Below are positions 7,619 to 14,982 of a stretch of 47,212 nt of DNA, piece by piece. The DNA is from Rhizobiaceae bacterium (lineage in GTDB: Bacteria > Pseudomonadota > Alphaproteobacteria > Rhizobiales > Rhizobiaceae). Made by a program: the position numbers and the translations under genes. Each line of letters starts with the position of its first letter. Positions within the stretch are counted from its first letter, which is position 1. Location of the stretch: positions 1 through 47,212 of the forward strand of contig JANQMU010000141.1 of the NCBI GenBank assembly GCA_028279875.1, read 5' to 3'. Under the pieces are notes generated by a model. That model was given only the letters and a program-made list of their open reading frames with translations. It had not been told where the DNA came from and made no database searches.

Positions 7619-8755
7619 ATGAAAATGATATCCACCTTGGCCGTCGCCTCGGCACTGCTGCTGTCGGCGTCCGCATTGGCGCAGGATCTTCCGCTGAAGA
7701 CCCTGCCGGATGATGCTGACCGGGACTATTGGCTGCCGGAACAGGTCAACAAGGACGGCGCCCTTGAGGCCCTGCAGGCCAAAACCGGTCAAGAGGCCGC
7801 CGCATTCACCGGCACCCAGGATAAGCCGCTTCAGATCGCTCTGATTTACCCTTCGGCGGATGTGTCCGATTTTTGGGCGCGGAACTATCTGGCGCTGACG
7901 AAGCGTCTCGATGAACTCGGCATCAAATATGAGACCCGGGAATTTGCATCCCGGCAAATCGAGCATTCCCTTCAGGCGACCTACGCCAACCAGGTTGCGC
8001 AGGACAGCGATCTCTACGATTTCGTCATTTTCGGTCCCTCGGAACTTGCAACCCAGGCCGACAATATCGACAAACTGGCCGGGACCGACGGGCTGACGAC
8101 CTTTGTGTGGGCATTCCATACGCCGCTGAAATATCTGAAGACGCAGCCCGCGGGCTGGTTTGATTTCTCATCGGCCTATGGCGCCCTCAAAATGTGCGAT
8201 TACATGCTGGAAAGGCTCGGCACGGACGTCACCTATGCCATGAACCGCGGCATTCCAGGTATCACCGACAATCAGCGCTCCGGCGATTTCAAGGATTGTG
8301 TTGCGCAAAAGGGCAATTGGAACGCCGTCTACGAGCACTATGGCGAATACCAAAGGGAAGGCGGCTTCTCCGGTACCAACCTGATCATTCAGGCCTATCC
8401 GGAGGCCAAGGTCATCCACAATGCCAACACGGCGATGGCCATGGGTTCCGTGGAAGCGCAAATTGCCGCCGGCAAGGAGAAGGAGATCTTTTCGACGGGC
8501 TGGGGCGGTACCGGGCTGGAACTCGATGCCATTCGCCGCGGCGAACTGGATGCAACGCCCATGCGCATGGGTGACGATGTCGGTGCAGCGACGGCTGAAG
8601 CCATCAAGGCGCATCTCGAAAACCGTGCCAATGAACTCCCGCTGGTGTTTCTCGGCCGCATCACGGTGGCCCATGATCAGATGAGTGTCGCGGAAATCGA
8701 CGAACTGGAAAAGGAAGCGTTCCGGTTCTCCGGTGTCGGCGCATTGAAACGGTAG
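7619..8755 (+). CDS. LuxP-like periplasmic binding protein (system B)
   Basis: 378-residue periplasmic protein with a signal peptide (first ~21 residues, ending SASALA-Q). From memory of Vibrio LuxP, the AI-2 receptor, it aligns over most of its length: DYW near 37, IYPSADVSDFWARN (76-89), GITDNQRSGDF (214-224), STGWGGTGLELDAI (292-305), DATPMRMGDDVG (311-322) and EAFRFSG near the end. Residues matching LuxP W82, R215, W289 and R310 are kept (W86, R220, W295, R316). Those matching Q77, N159 and D267 appear changed (D81, A165, A272), so the ligand is probably not borated AI-2. No luxQ kinase gene is nearby; it sits behind an ABC ATPase and permease, so a transport role is inferred. Start supported by an AGAGAGG sequence 6 bases upstream. 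Confidence 0.85.
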   Translation: MKMISTLAVASALLLSASALAQDLPLKTLPDDADRDYWLPEQVNKDGALEALQAKTGQEAAAFTGTQDKPLQIALIYPSADVSDFWARNYLALTKRLDELGIKYETREFASRQIEHSLQATYANQVAQDSDLYDFVIFGPSELATQADNIDKLAGTDGLTTFVWAFHTPLKYLKTQPAGWFDFSSAYGALKMCDYMLERLGTDVTYAMNRGIPGITDNQRSGDFKDCVAQKGNWNAVYEHYGEYQREGGFSGTNLIIQAYPEAKVIHNANTAMAMGSVEAQIAAGKEKEIFSTGWGGTGLELDAIRRGELDATPMRMGDDVGAATAEAIKAHLENRANELPLVFLGRITVAHDQMSVAEIDELEKEAFRFSGVGALKR

Positions 8756-8775
8756 TCGGAATTTCGAGGGCGCAG

Positions 8776-8799
8776 CGGACGACCGGCTACCGGCGTCCG
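8776..8799. terminator. Possible terminator hairpin after system B
   Basis: CGGACG (8776-8781) and CCGG (8783-8786) pair with CCGG (8790-8793) and CGTCCG (8794-8799), leaving one bulged A and a 3-base loop. It lies between the convergent LuxP-like and SDR genes and could end either transcript. No strong T-run follows on either strand. Confidence 0.4.
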
Positions 8800-8846
8800 T
8801 TACGCCTTCGGCACGCTCCCCGCTAGCGGCAACAGATATGCGCCGT

Positions 8847-9593
8847 TCAGCCGCGGCCGATATAGGGCATATTGGCTGCCATCACTGTCATGAACTGCAC
8901 ATTGGCATCGAGCGGCAGCCCGGCCATATGCAGCACTGATGACGCGACATGGGCGACATCCATCGTCGCCTCCGGCTTGATGGAGCCGTCGGCCTGGGGC
9001 ACGCCCGTGGTCATCGGCTTCGCCATCTCGGTCAGCGCATTGCCGATATCGATCTGCCCGCAGGCGATATTGAAGGGACGGCCGTCCAGCGACAGGCTGC
9101 GGGTCAGCCCGGTGATGGCGTGTTTGGTGCTCGTATAGGGCGCCGATCCCGGCCGCGGCACATGCGCCGAAATGGAACCGTTATTGATGATGCGGCCGCC
9201 CTGCGGCGACTGGGCGCGCATGATGCGAAAGGCCTCGCGGGCGCAGTAGAAGGCGCCGTTGAGATTGACCTGCACGACCTCCAACCAATCCTCCGTCGCG
9301 ATTTCGTCGACGGTTTGCGGCGGTTTGCCGAGACCGGCATTGTTGAACAGCACATCGATCCGGCCCCAGGAATCGCGCGCCGTGTCGAAGGCCCGTCGCA
9401 CCGCTCCGGGATCGGTGATGTCGCAGGGCAGGCAAAGCGCATTGGCCTTATCGCCGGCCACCTCTTCCAGCAGCGCCGCGCGGCGTCCGATCAGCCCGGC
9501 ACGGTAGCCCTCGGCAAGGAACAATTCGGCGCAGGCGCGGCCGATCCCGCTACCGGCGCCGGTAATGATGATCGTCTTCCCGCTATCGCTCAT
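8847..9593 (-). CDS. Short-chain dehydrogenase/reductase (SDR)
   Basis: 248-residue NAD(P)-dependent oxidoreductase of the classical SDR family. The cofactor motif TGAGSGIG is at 11-18, NNAG follows in the middle, a catalytic serine sits in NNGSISAH and the catalytic pair in YTSTK. Length is typical. An aspartate-free GRRAALLEE segment after strand 2 (IGRR) favours NADP. The gene is alone between two convergent or unrelated genes, 21 bp after the gene for a membrane protein on the same strand, so it may be cotranscribed with it. Substrate not deducible; an oxo-acyl, sugar or alcohol substrate are all possible. Confidence 0.88.
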   Translation of the reverse strand: MSDSGKTIIITGAGSGIGRACAELFLAEGYRAGLIGRRAALLEEVAGDKANALCLPCDITDPGAVRRAFDTARDSWGRIDVLFNNAGLGKPPQTVDEIATEDWLEVVQVNLNGAFYCAREAFRIMRAQSPQGGRIINNGSISAHVPRPGSAPYTSTKHAITGLTRSLSLDGRPFNIACGQIDIGNALTEMAKPMTTGVPQADGSIKPEATMDVAHVASSVLHMAGLPLDANVQFMTVMAANMPYIGRG

Positions 9594-9614
9594 GTCCGTT
9601 TGGCCTCACCCTTT

Positions 9615-11468
9615 TCATCTGCCGGCCCGCACACGATAGATATGCAGGAGACTGCTGTCATCTGCTGAAATGCGCTCCAGCCAGTCCGGCGGCGTGCCGT
9701 TTTCGAGCGCCGCGACCAGGCTGCCGGGATAAAGCGCGCCTGTGACCAGCCGCACGCCACTCGACGTGCAAAGCATTACATAGTCGATGTTTCGCCGCTG
9801 AAGGATCCGCAGCGCCGCGTCCGGATCCCCGGAAAAGATCGCATGGGCGTCGAGGATCGCCCCTTGCGCACGGTGATAGGGCGCGGCCAGAACCGGAAGG
9901 TCTGACAGGCCGAGGATCGTCGAGCCGAAAAAGATCGGTGCGGCGACGACACCCGGCGGGGTCGCCGCCATTGCCGCCCGATCGGCATCGCTCTGGCATT
10001 CGCGGGCGACACTGCCGATCCGCCGCGTGTCGCCTGCCGCCACGCCGGTTTGCGTTGTCGGTTCGGCCAGCACCAGTTTCGGCAACACCACGATCCATGG
10101 GGAGGCGGCGATCGGTACGGCGGCGAGCGCTGCGACGCGCAGTGCCGTCGCGCCGCGGCTGTTGATCAATCCGTAGACTTGCGACATCAGCCACGCCGCG
10201 GCAGGGATGCAGAAGATATGCGCGATCTGAATGAAGCGCATCTGCACGAGGCTCACGGCCACGCCAGTGAGTGCGAAGGCGGCAAGTACAGCCCACTTCC
10301 AGCGCGACTCCGCCGGCGCCTTCGCGAAGGCCCATGCGATAACCGCGAACAGCACCCCCAGCGGGACGAATGCCGCAAGAAAAACAGAGGGGTCCGTCGA
10401 CAAAACGGCGAAGGCGCTTCTGGCCTCCGAGACCTTGTCGAGCCAGACTTCCCGCACCTCTGGCCCAAGAAACGCATAGGGATCACCGAGGCAGTCAGAG
10501 AATAACGCCACAGCAACGCCGCCGCAGACCACAGCGATCAGGCCCAGCCAAGCGCCCCGGTGCCATCGGGAAGACTTCGCCGGAACAAGGGCGCAGGCCA
10601 GCGCGATCGCCGTTCCGCCGAGGACGGCGGAGGTGAGATGGGTCAGCGAAAGGGAATCGCATTGAGTCAGGGAATAGCGCGACACCGGAACCGAGAGCAC
10701 AAATGCCAGCGCCGTAAATCCGGCGAAGGACAGGCCGAAGGCGCCTGTTCCCGCCCTGAAGCGCGGCCCGTCCCACAGCCACAGGCCCGCGGTCACTGCC
10801 GCCCCGACCGCTACAAGCGGCAGGGTCTCGATCCCGATGGCGATCATCAGAGCCGCGACGGCACCGGCGGCTATACCCCAGCGCCGGCCGTCGGGCAGGC
10901 GCAACAGCGACAGAAGCAGCAGCGCACTGAGCACAATCTGCACATTGTGATGATCGATACGGCCGGGCTCGAATGGCCGCAGAGTGGAGGCAAAGAACAG
11001 GGTCGCAAGAACCGAAAAGAAGATGCCCCTGTCACCGGCCAGCGCCCGGGAGGCAAGCGCGATGGCGATGAAAAAGACCACCATCAGCAGCACCGGCCAG
11101 ACCAGCAGGGCGATGGCATCGCCGGCTCCGGTGCGTTCGCCGAGCCACATCAGGCCTGCAATCGGCGCGTCGACAAAACGCGACCAGTGCATCCAGACCC
11201 CGTCAGGCGGGTCCAGCCGGGTTTGAAGAAGATCGAACCAGCCCTGTCCGTTCAAGAGGTCGCGCGCCTGGGCGAGGCGGGCAAGATCGTCGATCCCGGC
11301 CACCGAGGAGGCCCAGGGATGCGGCCACGCCTCAAGGATTTTGAAAAGCCCGTAAGCCAGTCCGAAGATCAGAGGAAAGGTGAACTGCGGAAATGGCAAT
11401 GAGCGTTCGAACGAAAGCACGCCGCGATAGGGCCGTGCAGTTTCATCGCAATTGTCGAACGCCACCAA
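9615..11468 (-). CDS. Large polytopic membrane protein, STT3-like (GT-C) features
   Basis: Up to 617 residues with roughly a dozen hydrophobic segments and a C-terminal soluble part of about 150 residues. Two acidic loop motifs stand out. One is SVAGIDDLARLAQARDLLNG after the first membrane segment; the other is EPGRIDHHNVQ in a later loop. These resemble the DxD/DxE-type motifs of GT-C glycosyltransferases, in particular STT3/PglB oligosaccharyltransferases (RIDHH). I recall relatives in Rhizobiales carrying the unhelpful label AcrB/AcrD/AcrF family, which the sequence does not support, since there is no RND architecture. The upstream end is uncertain: 11468 is a TTG, and an in-frame GTG at 11420 is an alternative. 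Donor and acceptor unknown. Confidence 0.65.
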   Translation of the reverse strand: MVAFDNCDETARPYRGVLSFERSLPFPQFTFPLIFGLAYGLFKILEAWPHPWASSVAGIDDLARLAQARDLLNGQGWFDLLQTRLDPPDGVWMHWSRFVDAPIAGLMWLGERTGAGDAIALLVWPVLLMVVFFIAIALASRALAGDRGIFFSVLATLFFASTLRPFEPGRIDHHNVQIVLSALLLLSLLRLPDGRRWGIAAGAVAALMIAIGIETLPLVAVGAAVTAGLWLWDGPRFRAGTGAFGLSFAGFTALAFVLSVPVSRYSLTQCDSLSLTHLTSAVLGGTAIALACALVPAKSSRWHRGAWLGLIAVVCGGVAVALFSDCLGDPYAFLGPEVREVWLDKVSEARSAFAVLSTDPSVFLAAFVPLGVLFAVIAWAFAKAPAESRWKWAVLAAFALTGVAVSLVQMRFIQIAHIFCIPAAAWLMSQVYGLINSRGATALRVAALAAVPIAASPWIVVLPKLVLAEPTTQTGVAAGDTRRIGSVARECQSDADRAAMAATPPGVVAAPIFFGSTILGLSDLPVLAAPYHRAQGAILDAHAIFSGDPDAALRILQRRNIDYVMLCTSSGVRLVTGALYPGSLVAALENGTPPDWLERISADDSSLLHIYRVRAGR

Positions 11469-11577
11469 GAAATCAACGCCTCCTGCCTGTCAACGGCGCC
11501 AGCCGGGCATCCATTGAACCATGCTGATCTGTAGATTGTGTTAAGCGTGTCGTAGCCGGGGAGGGGCTGAAGACAGG

Positions 11578-11608
11578 AATGGCGGGGCGCATGAGCGGCC
11601 CCGCCATT
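11578..11608. terminator. Strong stem-loop after the DUF899 gene
   Basis: AATGGCGGGG (11578-11587) pairs perfectly with CCCCGCCATT (11599-11608) around an 11-base loop. It lies 24 bp after the stop codon of the DUF899 gene, on whose strand it would terminate, although the T-run is on the plus-strand side. The remaining 163-bp gap shows nothing else. Confidence 0.55.
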
Positions 11609-11631
11609 TTCGGAGGATCTGTTGATACGGC

Positions 11632-12342
11632 TCAGTTCGGCGCGTAGTCGTCGCGCAAACGAACCCAGGCCATCGGATTGTCGAGGCCGGCCTCATCGCG
11701 GCCCTTGGGCACGAGATCGAGATAGTGATAGGCGGCGTTCATCATGTCGAGCCCGCGTCCGAAGGTCGAGTAGGTGTGATAGATCGTGACGTCGTCACTC
11801 TTGGAAAAGACGCTGATGCCGGGCGCATCGCTCGCCGGAAACTGGCTCGGCTGGTAATTGTAGCGAAGATCGCCGTTTTCCCGGGCCTCGTCGGTGAAAG
11901 ACACCTCGAAATCATAGTTGAAATCGCTGTTTTCAGACGACACCCAGTCAAAACTCCAGCCCATGCGTTTTTTGAAGGCTTCAAGACTGGCGACCGGCGC
12001 CCGGGAAACCGCGACCATGGCAACATCGCGGGCCGCGAGGTGAATGATGTTGCGTTCGAAATTGTCGGCCCAGAACGAACAGCTTTTGCAGGGGACTTCC
12101 CAGTCGGGGCCGTACATGAAGTGATAGATCACCAACTGGCTGTGATTGCCGAAGAGATCAGAGAGGGATTTTTCACCGGTCGGTGTCTCGAACATATAGG
12201 GTTTCGACACCTCAACCCAGGGCAGGGCGCGGCGCTCCTGGCTCAAGGCGTCGCGCTGCCTGGTGAAGGCCTTTTCCTTCTCCAGCAGGGCGGTGCGCGC
12301 ATCGAGCCATTCATCCCGCGAGACGATTGTGTGGTCGGTCAT
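11632..12342 (-). CDS. DUF899 family thioredoxin-like protein
   Basis: 236 residues of the DUF899 family (thioredoxin fold, biochemical role not established). Family marks are EKAFTRQRDALSQERRALPW at the N-terminus, LVIYHFMYGPDW, and the cysteine pair in PCKSCSFWADNF, followed by VSRAPVASLEAFKKRMGW and a C-terminal NAAYHYLDLVPKGRDE. I place the start at the ATG at 12342, which has a GAGGAG Shine-Dalgarno 6 bases upstream. A longer reading from a TTG at 12360 would overlap the previous stop codon and lacks such a site. It is the last gene of an arsR-SRPBCC-DUF899 operon, a recurrent trio in proteobacteria. Confidence 0.88.
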   Translation of the reverse strand: MTDHTIVSRDEWLDARTALLEKEKAFTRQRDALSQERRALPWVEVSKPYMFETPTGEKSLSDLFGNHSQLVIYHFMYGPDWEVPCKSCSFWADNFERNIIHLAARDVAMVAVSRAPVASLEAFKKRMGWSFDWVSSENSDFNYDFEVSFTDEARENGDLRYNYQPSQFPASDAPGISVFSKSDDVTIYHTYSTFGRGLDMMNAAYHYLDLVPKGRDEAGLDNPMAWVRLRDDYAPN

Positions 12343-12356
12343 GATTTGCTCCTCTG

Positions 12357-12800
12357 TCAAAACAGGTCTTCAAGGCAGTTGAAGCTGGAGTTCCAGCCCT
12401 TGCCGTGATTGTCGCGCGATTCCACGTCGGCAAAGCTCCGCTGGTCGAGCGTCATCTTCGTGCCGCCGTCCACCGCCGCGAACGTCACTTCGATATCCGT
12501 TTCCGGACCGCGCGTGCCGTCGGGTTGCATCCATGCCCAGGTGAAGACCAGCCGGTTCGGGCGGTCGATGACCCGGTAGACACCGGAGCATTTGACCTCG
12601 CCGCCATCCTTGTTGCGCATGGTGGTCTCCCAGGCGCCGCCCTCGCGAACATCCAGGGCGTGCTGCGGAATGGTCATGCCCTCCGGGCCCCACCACTGAA
12701 CCAGCAATTCCGGGTTGACCCAGGCATCGAATACCTCTTCGGGGGTGGCGGATAGCGTCCGCTCGACCACCAGGACCTGATCGTCAATCGTCGTTGTCAT
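12357..12800 (-). CDS. SRPBCC (AHSA1-like) domain protein
   Basis: 147 residues of the START/SRPBCC fold, in the AHSA1 (activator of Hsp90 ATPase homologue 1-like) group that binds hydrophobic ligands. Typical blocks are VVERTLSATPEEVFDAWVNP at the N-terminus, QWWGPEGMT, the glycine-rich EGGAWETTMRNKDG and RPNRLVFTWAW. The ATG at 12800 is chosen because homology starts there; it overlaps the arsR reading frame by 17 bp, implying translational coupling. These proteins are often encoded with ArsR-type regulators, as here. Ligand unknown. Confidence 0.88.
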   Translation of the reverse strand: MTTTIDDQVLVVERTLSATPEEVFDAWVNPELLVQWWGPEGMTIPQHALDVREGGAWETTMRNKDGGEVKCSGVYRVIDRPNRLVFTWAWMQPDGTRGPETDIEVTFAAVDGGTKMTLDQRSFADVESRDNHGKGWNSSFNCLEDLF

Positions 12801-13119
12801 CCTTTTTTTCCTCTTTCTTGAGTACTTTTTCCAAACGGTCGAAAGATGTATTCCAGAACTTCCGGTAGCGATCGATCCATTCATCCAGGGATCGCATGCT
12901 CTGCGGACGAATGCGGAACGACCGGTATTGCCGGTCAATCCGCCGCTCGATCACGCCGGCCTGTTCGAGGACCTTCAAATGCCGCGAAATGGCCGGTTTC
13001 GAGATGTCGAATGGCTCGGCCAACGCGCCCGCGGTCTGATCGCCCTGTTCGAGCAATTGCTCGACTATGGCAAACCGGGTCGGATCGGACAGTGCTGAAA
13101 AGATCGTTTGAACGCTCAT
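12784..13119 (-). CDS. ArsR-family transcriptional regulator
   Basis: 111-residue winged-helix repressor. SALSDPTRFAIVEQLLEQGD begins the DNA-binding domain and ISKPAISRHLKVLEQAGVI is the recognition helix region. The protein has no cysteine, so it cannot be a thiol metal sensor of the ArsR/SmtB kind. It belongs to the group found with SRPBCC proteins. The C-terminus is a highly charged tail (KKEEKKDDNDD). A perfect inverted repeat begins 10 bp ahead of the start codon and is the likely autoregulatory operator. First gene of a three-gene operon. Confidence 0.92.
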   Translation of the reverse strand: MSVQTIFSALSDPTRFAIVEQLLEQGDQTAGALAEPFDISKPAISRHLKVLEQAGVIERRIDRQYRSFRIRPQSMRSLDEWIDRYRKFWNTSFDRLEKVLKKEEKKDDNDD

Positions 13120-13129
13120 TGTTTACCTC

Positions 13130-13147
13130 ATTTGTTAAATAACAAAT
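13130..13147. promoter_or_regulatory. Probable ArsR operator
   Basis: ATTTGTTA and TAACAAAT form a perfect 8-bp inverted repeat separated by AA, a common ArsR-type site. It ends 10 bp from the arsR start codon, where it would overlap the promoter or the ribosome binding region. The AT-rich site stands out from GC-rich surroundings. Confidence 0.75.
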
Positions 13148-13187
13148 AGGTTAAACAAAAGACCCTGTCAAGGCGGGAAGCATTAAG

Positions 13188-13208
13188 GCGCCGGTTCGGC
13201 TCCGGCGC
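13188..13208 (-). terminator. Candidate terminator of the sugar-acid operon
   Basis: GCGCCGG (13188-13194) pairs with CCGGCGC (13202-13208) around a 7-base loop. It lies 18 bp after the stop codon of the PdxA-family gene. On the minus strand it is followed by CTTAATGCTT, moderately rich in T. It would end the long minus-strand operon before the divergent arsR promoter region. Confidence 0.5.
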
Positions 13209-13226
13209 AATACCCGATGACGCGTT

Positions 13227-14273
13227 TCAACCAGCTTTTGCGGTGGCGACACCCTCGGTTGCCATGCGGTTGCTGGCCATGTTCAGGCACATGGTAAAGG
13301 CATTTCGTGTGGGAACCACATTGGCCCGGTTCTGACCGGCAATGTCATAGGCGGTTCCGTGGGCCGGGGTGGTGATCGGCACGGGAAGCCCGGCGAGGAC
13401 CGAGACCCCGCGGTCGAAACCCAGCAGTTTGATCGCGATCTGGCCCTGATCGTGATACATGGTCACCACCGCGTCATAGTCGCCGTCGCGGACCTTCAGC
13501 CACAGCGTGTCCGCCGGCAGCGGGCCGGTGGCGCGGACCTGCTTGAGCCGCGCGCGGTCGACGGCCGGCCGGATGACGCGAATTTCCTCATCGCCCATCA
13601 GCCCGCCATCGCCCGCATGCGGGTTATAGGCGGCAACGACGATGCGGGGGTGTTCGTATCCCGCCATTTTCAGCGTGCGGTCGGCGAGAAGGATGCTTTC
13701 CTCAATACGCTCGACGGTCAGCAATTGCGGAACGTCCTTCATCGCCACATGGCTGGTGACGCGCCCGTTCCACATGCCGTTGGCGACATTGAACTCGCTG
13801 GCGCGCGTTTTCAACTGGAAGAAGTCACTGGCATATCCCAGTTCGTCGGCGAAATCATTGCCGCCCAGATGCATCGACTCCTTGTTGAAAGGCATGAAAA
13901 CCACGCCGTCCACCAGACCGTCACGCGCCAGTTCAAGGGCCCTGTGCAGCCCCCGGATCGAACTCTGTCCGCCTGCCGCCGAAACCTCTCCGGTTGCAAC
14001 ATCGCCGATGCCGTCGACCGGCAGGTCGAGATGCAGCACCTCGTCGTCGGCAAATGCGATCGGCGCGTCGAGTGCCGCATGTGAGACATTCGGAACCTTC
14101 AGGCCGGTCTGCATTTCGCCCCGGGCGAATATCTCCAGCGCGCCGATCACCAGCAGATTGGCCGCCATCCGCACCTCGCTTTCGCCAAGGATTTTCACCA
14201 GCAGTTCAGGGCCGATTCCCGCCGGGTCGCCCTGGATGAGGGCGATGGTTTTCCGGTTCATGTCATGTTCCAT
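13227..14273 (-). CDS. PdxA-family (PdxA2-like) 4-phosphate dehydrogenase
   Basis: 348-residue metal- and NAD-dependent oxidative decarboxylase of the PdxA family. Motifs: GDPAGIGPE near the N-terminus, then the three metal-binding histidines expected in TSHVAMKDVP, NPHAGDGG and MYHDQGQIAIK, and TTPAHGTAYDIAG near the C-terminus. True PdxA makes the pyridoxal 5'-phosphate precursor from 4-phosphohydroxythreonine. Gene context argues for the catabolic PdxA2 type, which acts on 4-phosphates of sugar acids such as threonate. However, the DUF1537 kinase that normally supplies such a phosphate is not in the window. The ATG at 14273 overlaps the gntR-type gene by 11 bp; an ATG at 14261 is equally possible. 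Last gene of the operon. Confidence 0.88.
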   Translation of the reverse strand: MEHDMNRKTIALIQGDPAGIGPELLVKILGESEVRMAANLLVIGALEIFARGEMQTGLKVPNVSHAALDAPIAFADDEVLHLDLPVDGIGDVATGEVSAAGGQSSIRGLHRALELARDGLVDGVVFMPFNKESMHLGGNDFADELGYASDFFQLKTRASEFNVANGMWNGRVTSHVAMKDVPQLLTVERIEESILLADRTLKMAGYEHPRIVVAAYNPHAGDGGLMGDEEIRVIRPAVDRARLKQVRATGPLPADTLWLKVRDGDYDAVVTMYHDQGQIAIKLLGFDRGVSVLAGLPVPITTPAHGTAYDIAGQNRANVVPTRNAFTMCLNMASNRMATEGVATAKAG

Positions 14274-14982
14274 CGGTATCTGATGTCCGTTTCAACTGTT
14301 CCTGCGCCTTGGCGACATTGCTGATCGCGGTTTCCAGGTGGCGGCGCATGTGGCGGGCTGTCTCGGCGGCATCGCGGTGGCGCAGGGCATCGGCGATGTC
14401 CTCATGCTGCCCCAGCGTGCTGTCGCGCCCGGTGCGCAGCTTCGACGAGATGAACCGCGCCCGCCAGAGACGGGCATTGTACAGATTATGCGTTTCAAGC
14501 AGCGGCGCGTTGCGGGCGGCCCGCACGATGGTCTGGTGGAACTCCATGTCCCAGCCGAAAAATTCCAGCGGGTCCGTCTGCACGGGTGCATCGGCCATGC
14601 GCTCGCACAGTTCGGTGACGCGACCGATCTCGCTTTCGGTGGCGTGGGCGCAGGCCAGCTCGCCCGCCAGCGCCTCGAGCGCGCCGAGCACCGTCAGGTT
14701 TTCTGCAAGCTCCTCGAGCGACGGGTCCGCCACGCGCGGCCGCCGTGTGGGTCCATAGACGATCAGCCCTTCGATTTCGAGAATGCGCAGCGCTTCCTTG
14801 AGCGGCGTCCGGCTGATGCCCAGCGCTTCGGCAAGGTCCCGCTCGGGAACCGGCAGGCCGGGCGCCAGCTTGCCCAGAAGGATGAACTCGCGCAGCGTGT
14901 CGGCGGCCTCTTCGGACAGGCTTCGTCGCGGACCGACCGCCCCGAATTCCTTCAACTCGTTCGCCCAGAGATTCTCTCTCAT
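14263..14982 (-). CDS. GntR-family regulator, FadR/FCD subgroup
   Basis: 239-residue regulator with an N-terminal winged helix (LAEALGISRTPLKEALRILE) and a C-terminal all-helical FCD ligand domain. The metal-binding pattern is visible in the latter: D and H in WDMEFHQTIVRAA, H in GQHEDIADAL and H in MRRHLETAI. FCD proteins of this kind usually sense a sugar acid or carboxylate from the pathway they control. The ATG at 14982 is preferred: it overlaps the previous stop codon as TGATG and has GGGGAAAG just upstream. A near-palindrome ahead of the operon at 20107-20120 is the candidate operator. Confidence 0.9.
   Translation of the reverse strand: MRENLWANELKEFGAVGPRRSLSEEAADTLREFILLGKLAPGLPVPERDLAEALGISRTPLKEALRILEIEGLIVYGPTRRPRVADPSLEELAENLTVLGALEALAGELACAHATESEIGRVTELCERMADAPVQTDPLEFFGWDMEFHQTIVRAARNAPLLETHNLYNARLWRARFISSKLRTGRDSTLGQHEDIADALRHRDAAETARHMRRHLETAISNVAKAQEQLKRTSDTDGT

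Noticed and set aside
5637..8755. A LuxPQ-type quorum-sensing system
   Set aside because: No sensor kinase, phosphorelay or luxS gene is present in the window; the LuxP-like protein sits with an ABC ATPase and permease and lacks several AI-2 contact residues.
5637..8755. An Lsr-type AI-2 importer
   Set aside because: No LsrK kinase, LsrF/LsrG or LsrR-like gene; the binding protein is LuxP-like and not LsrB-like, and there is a single permease.
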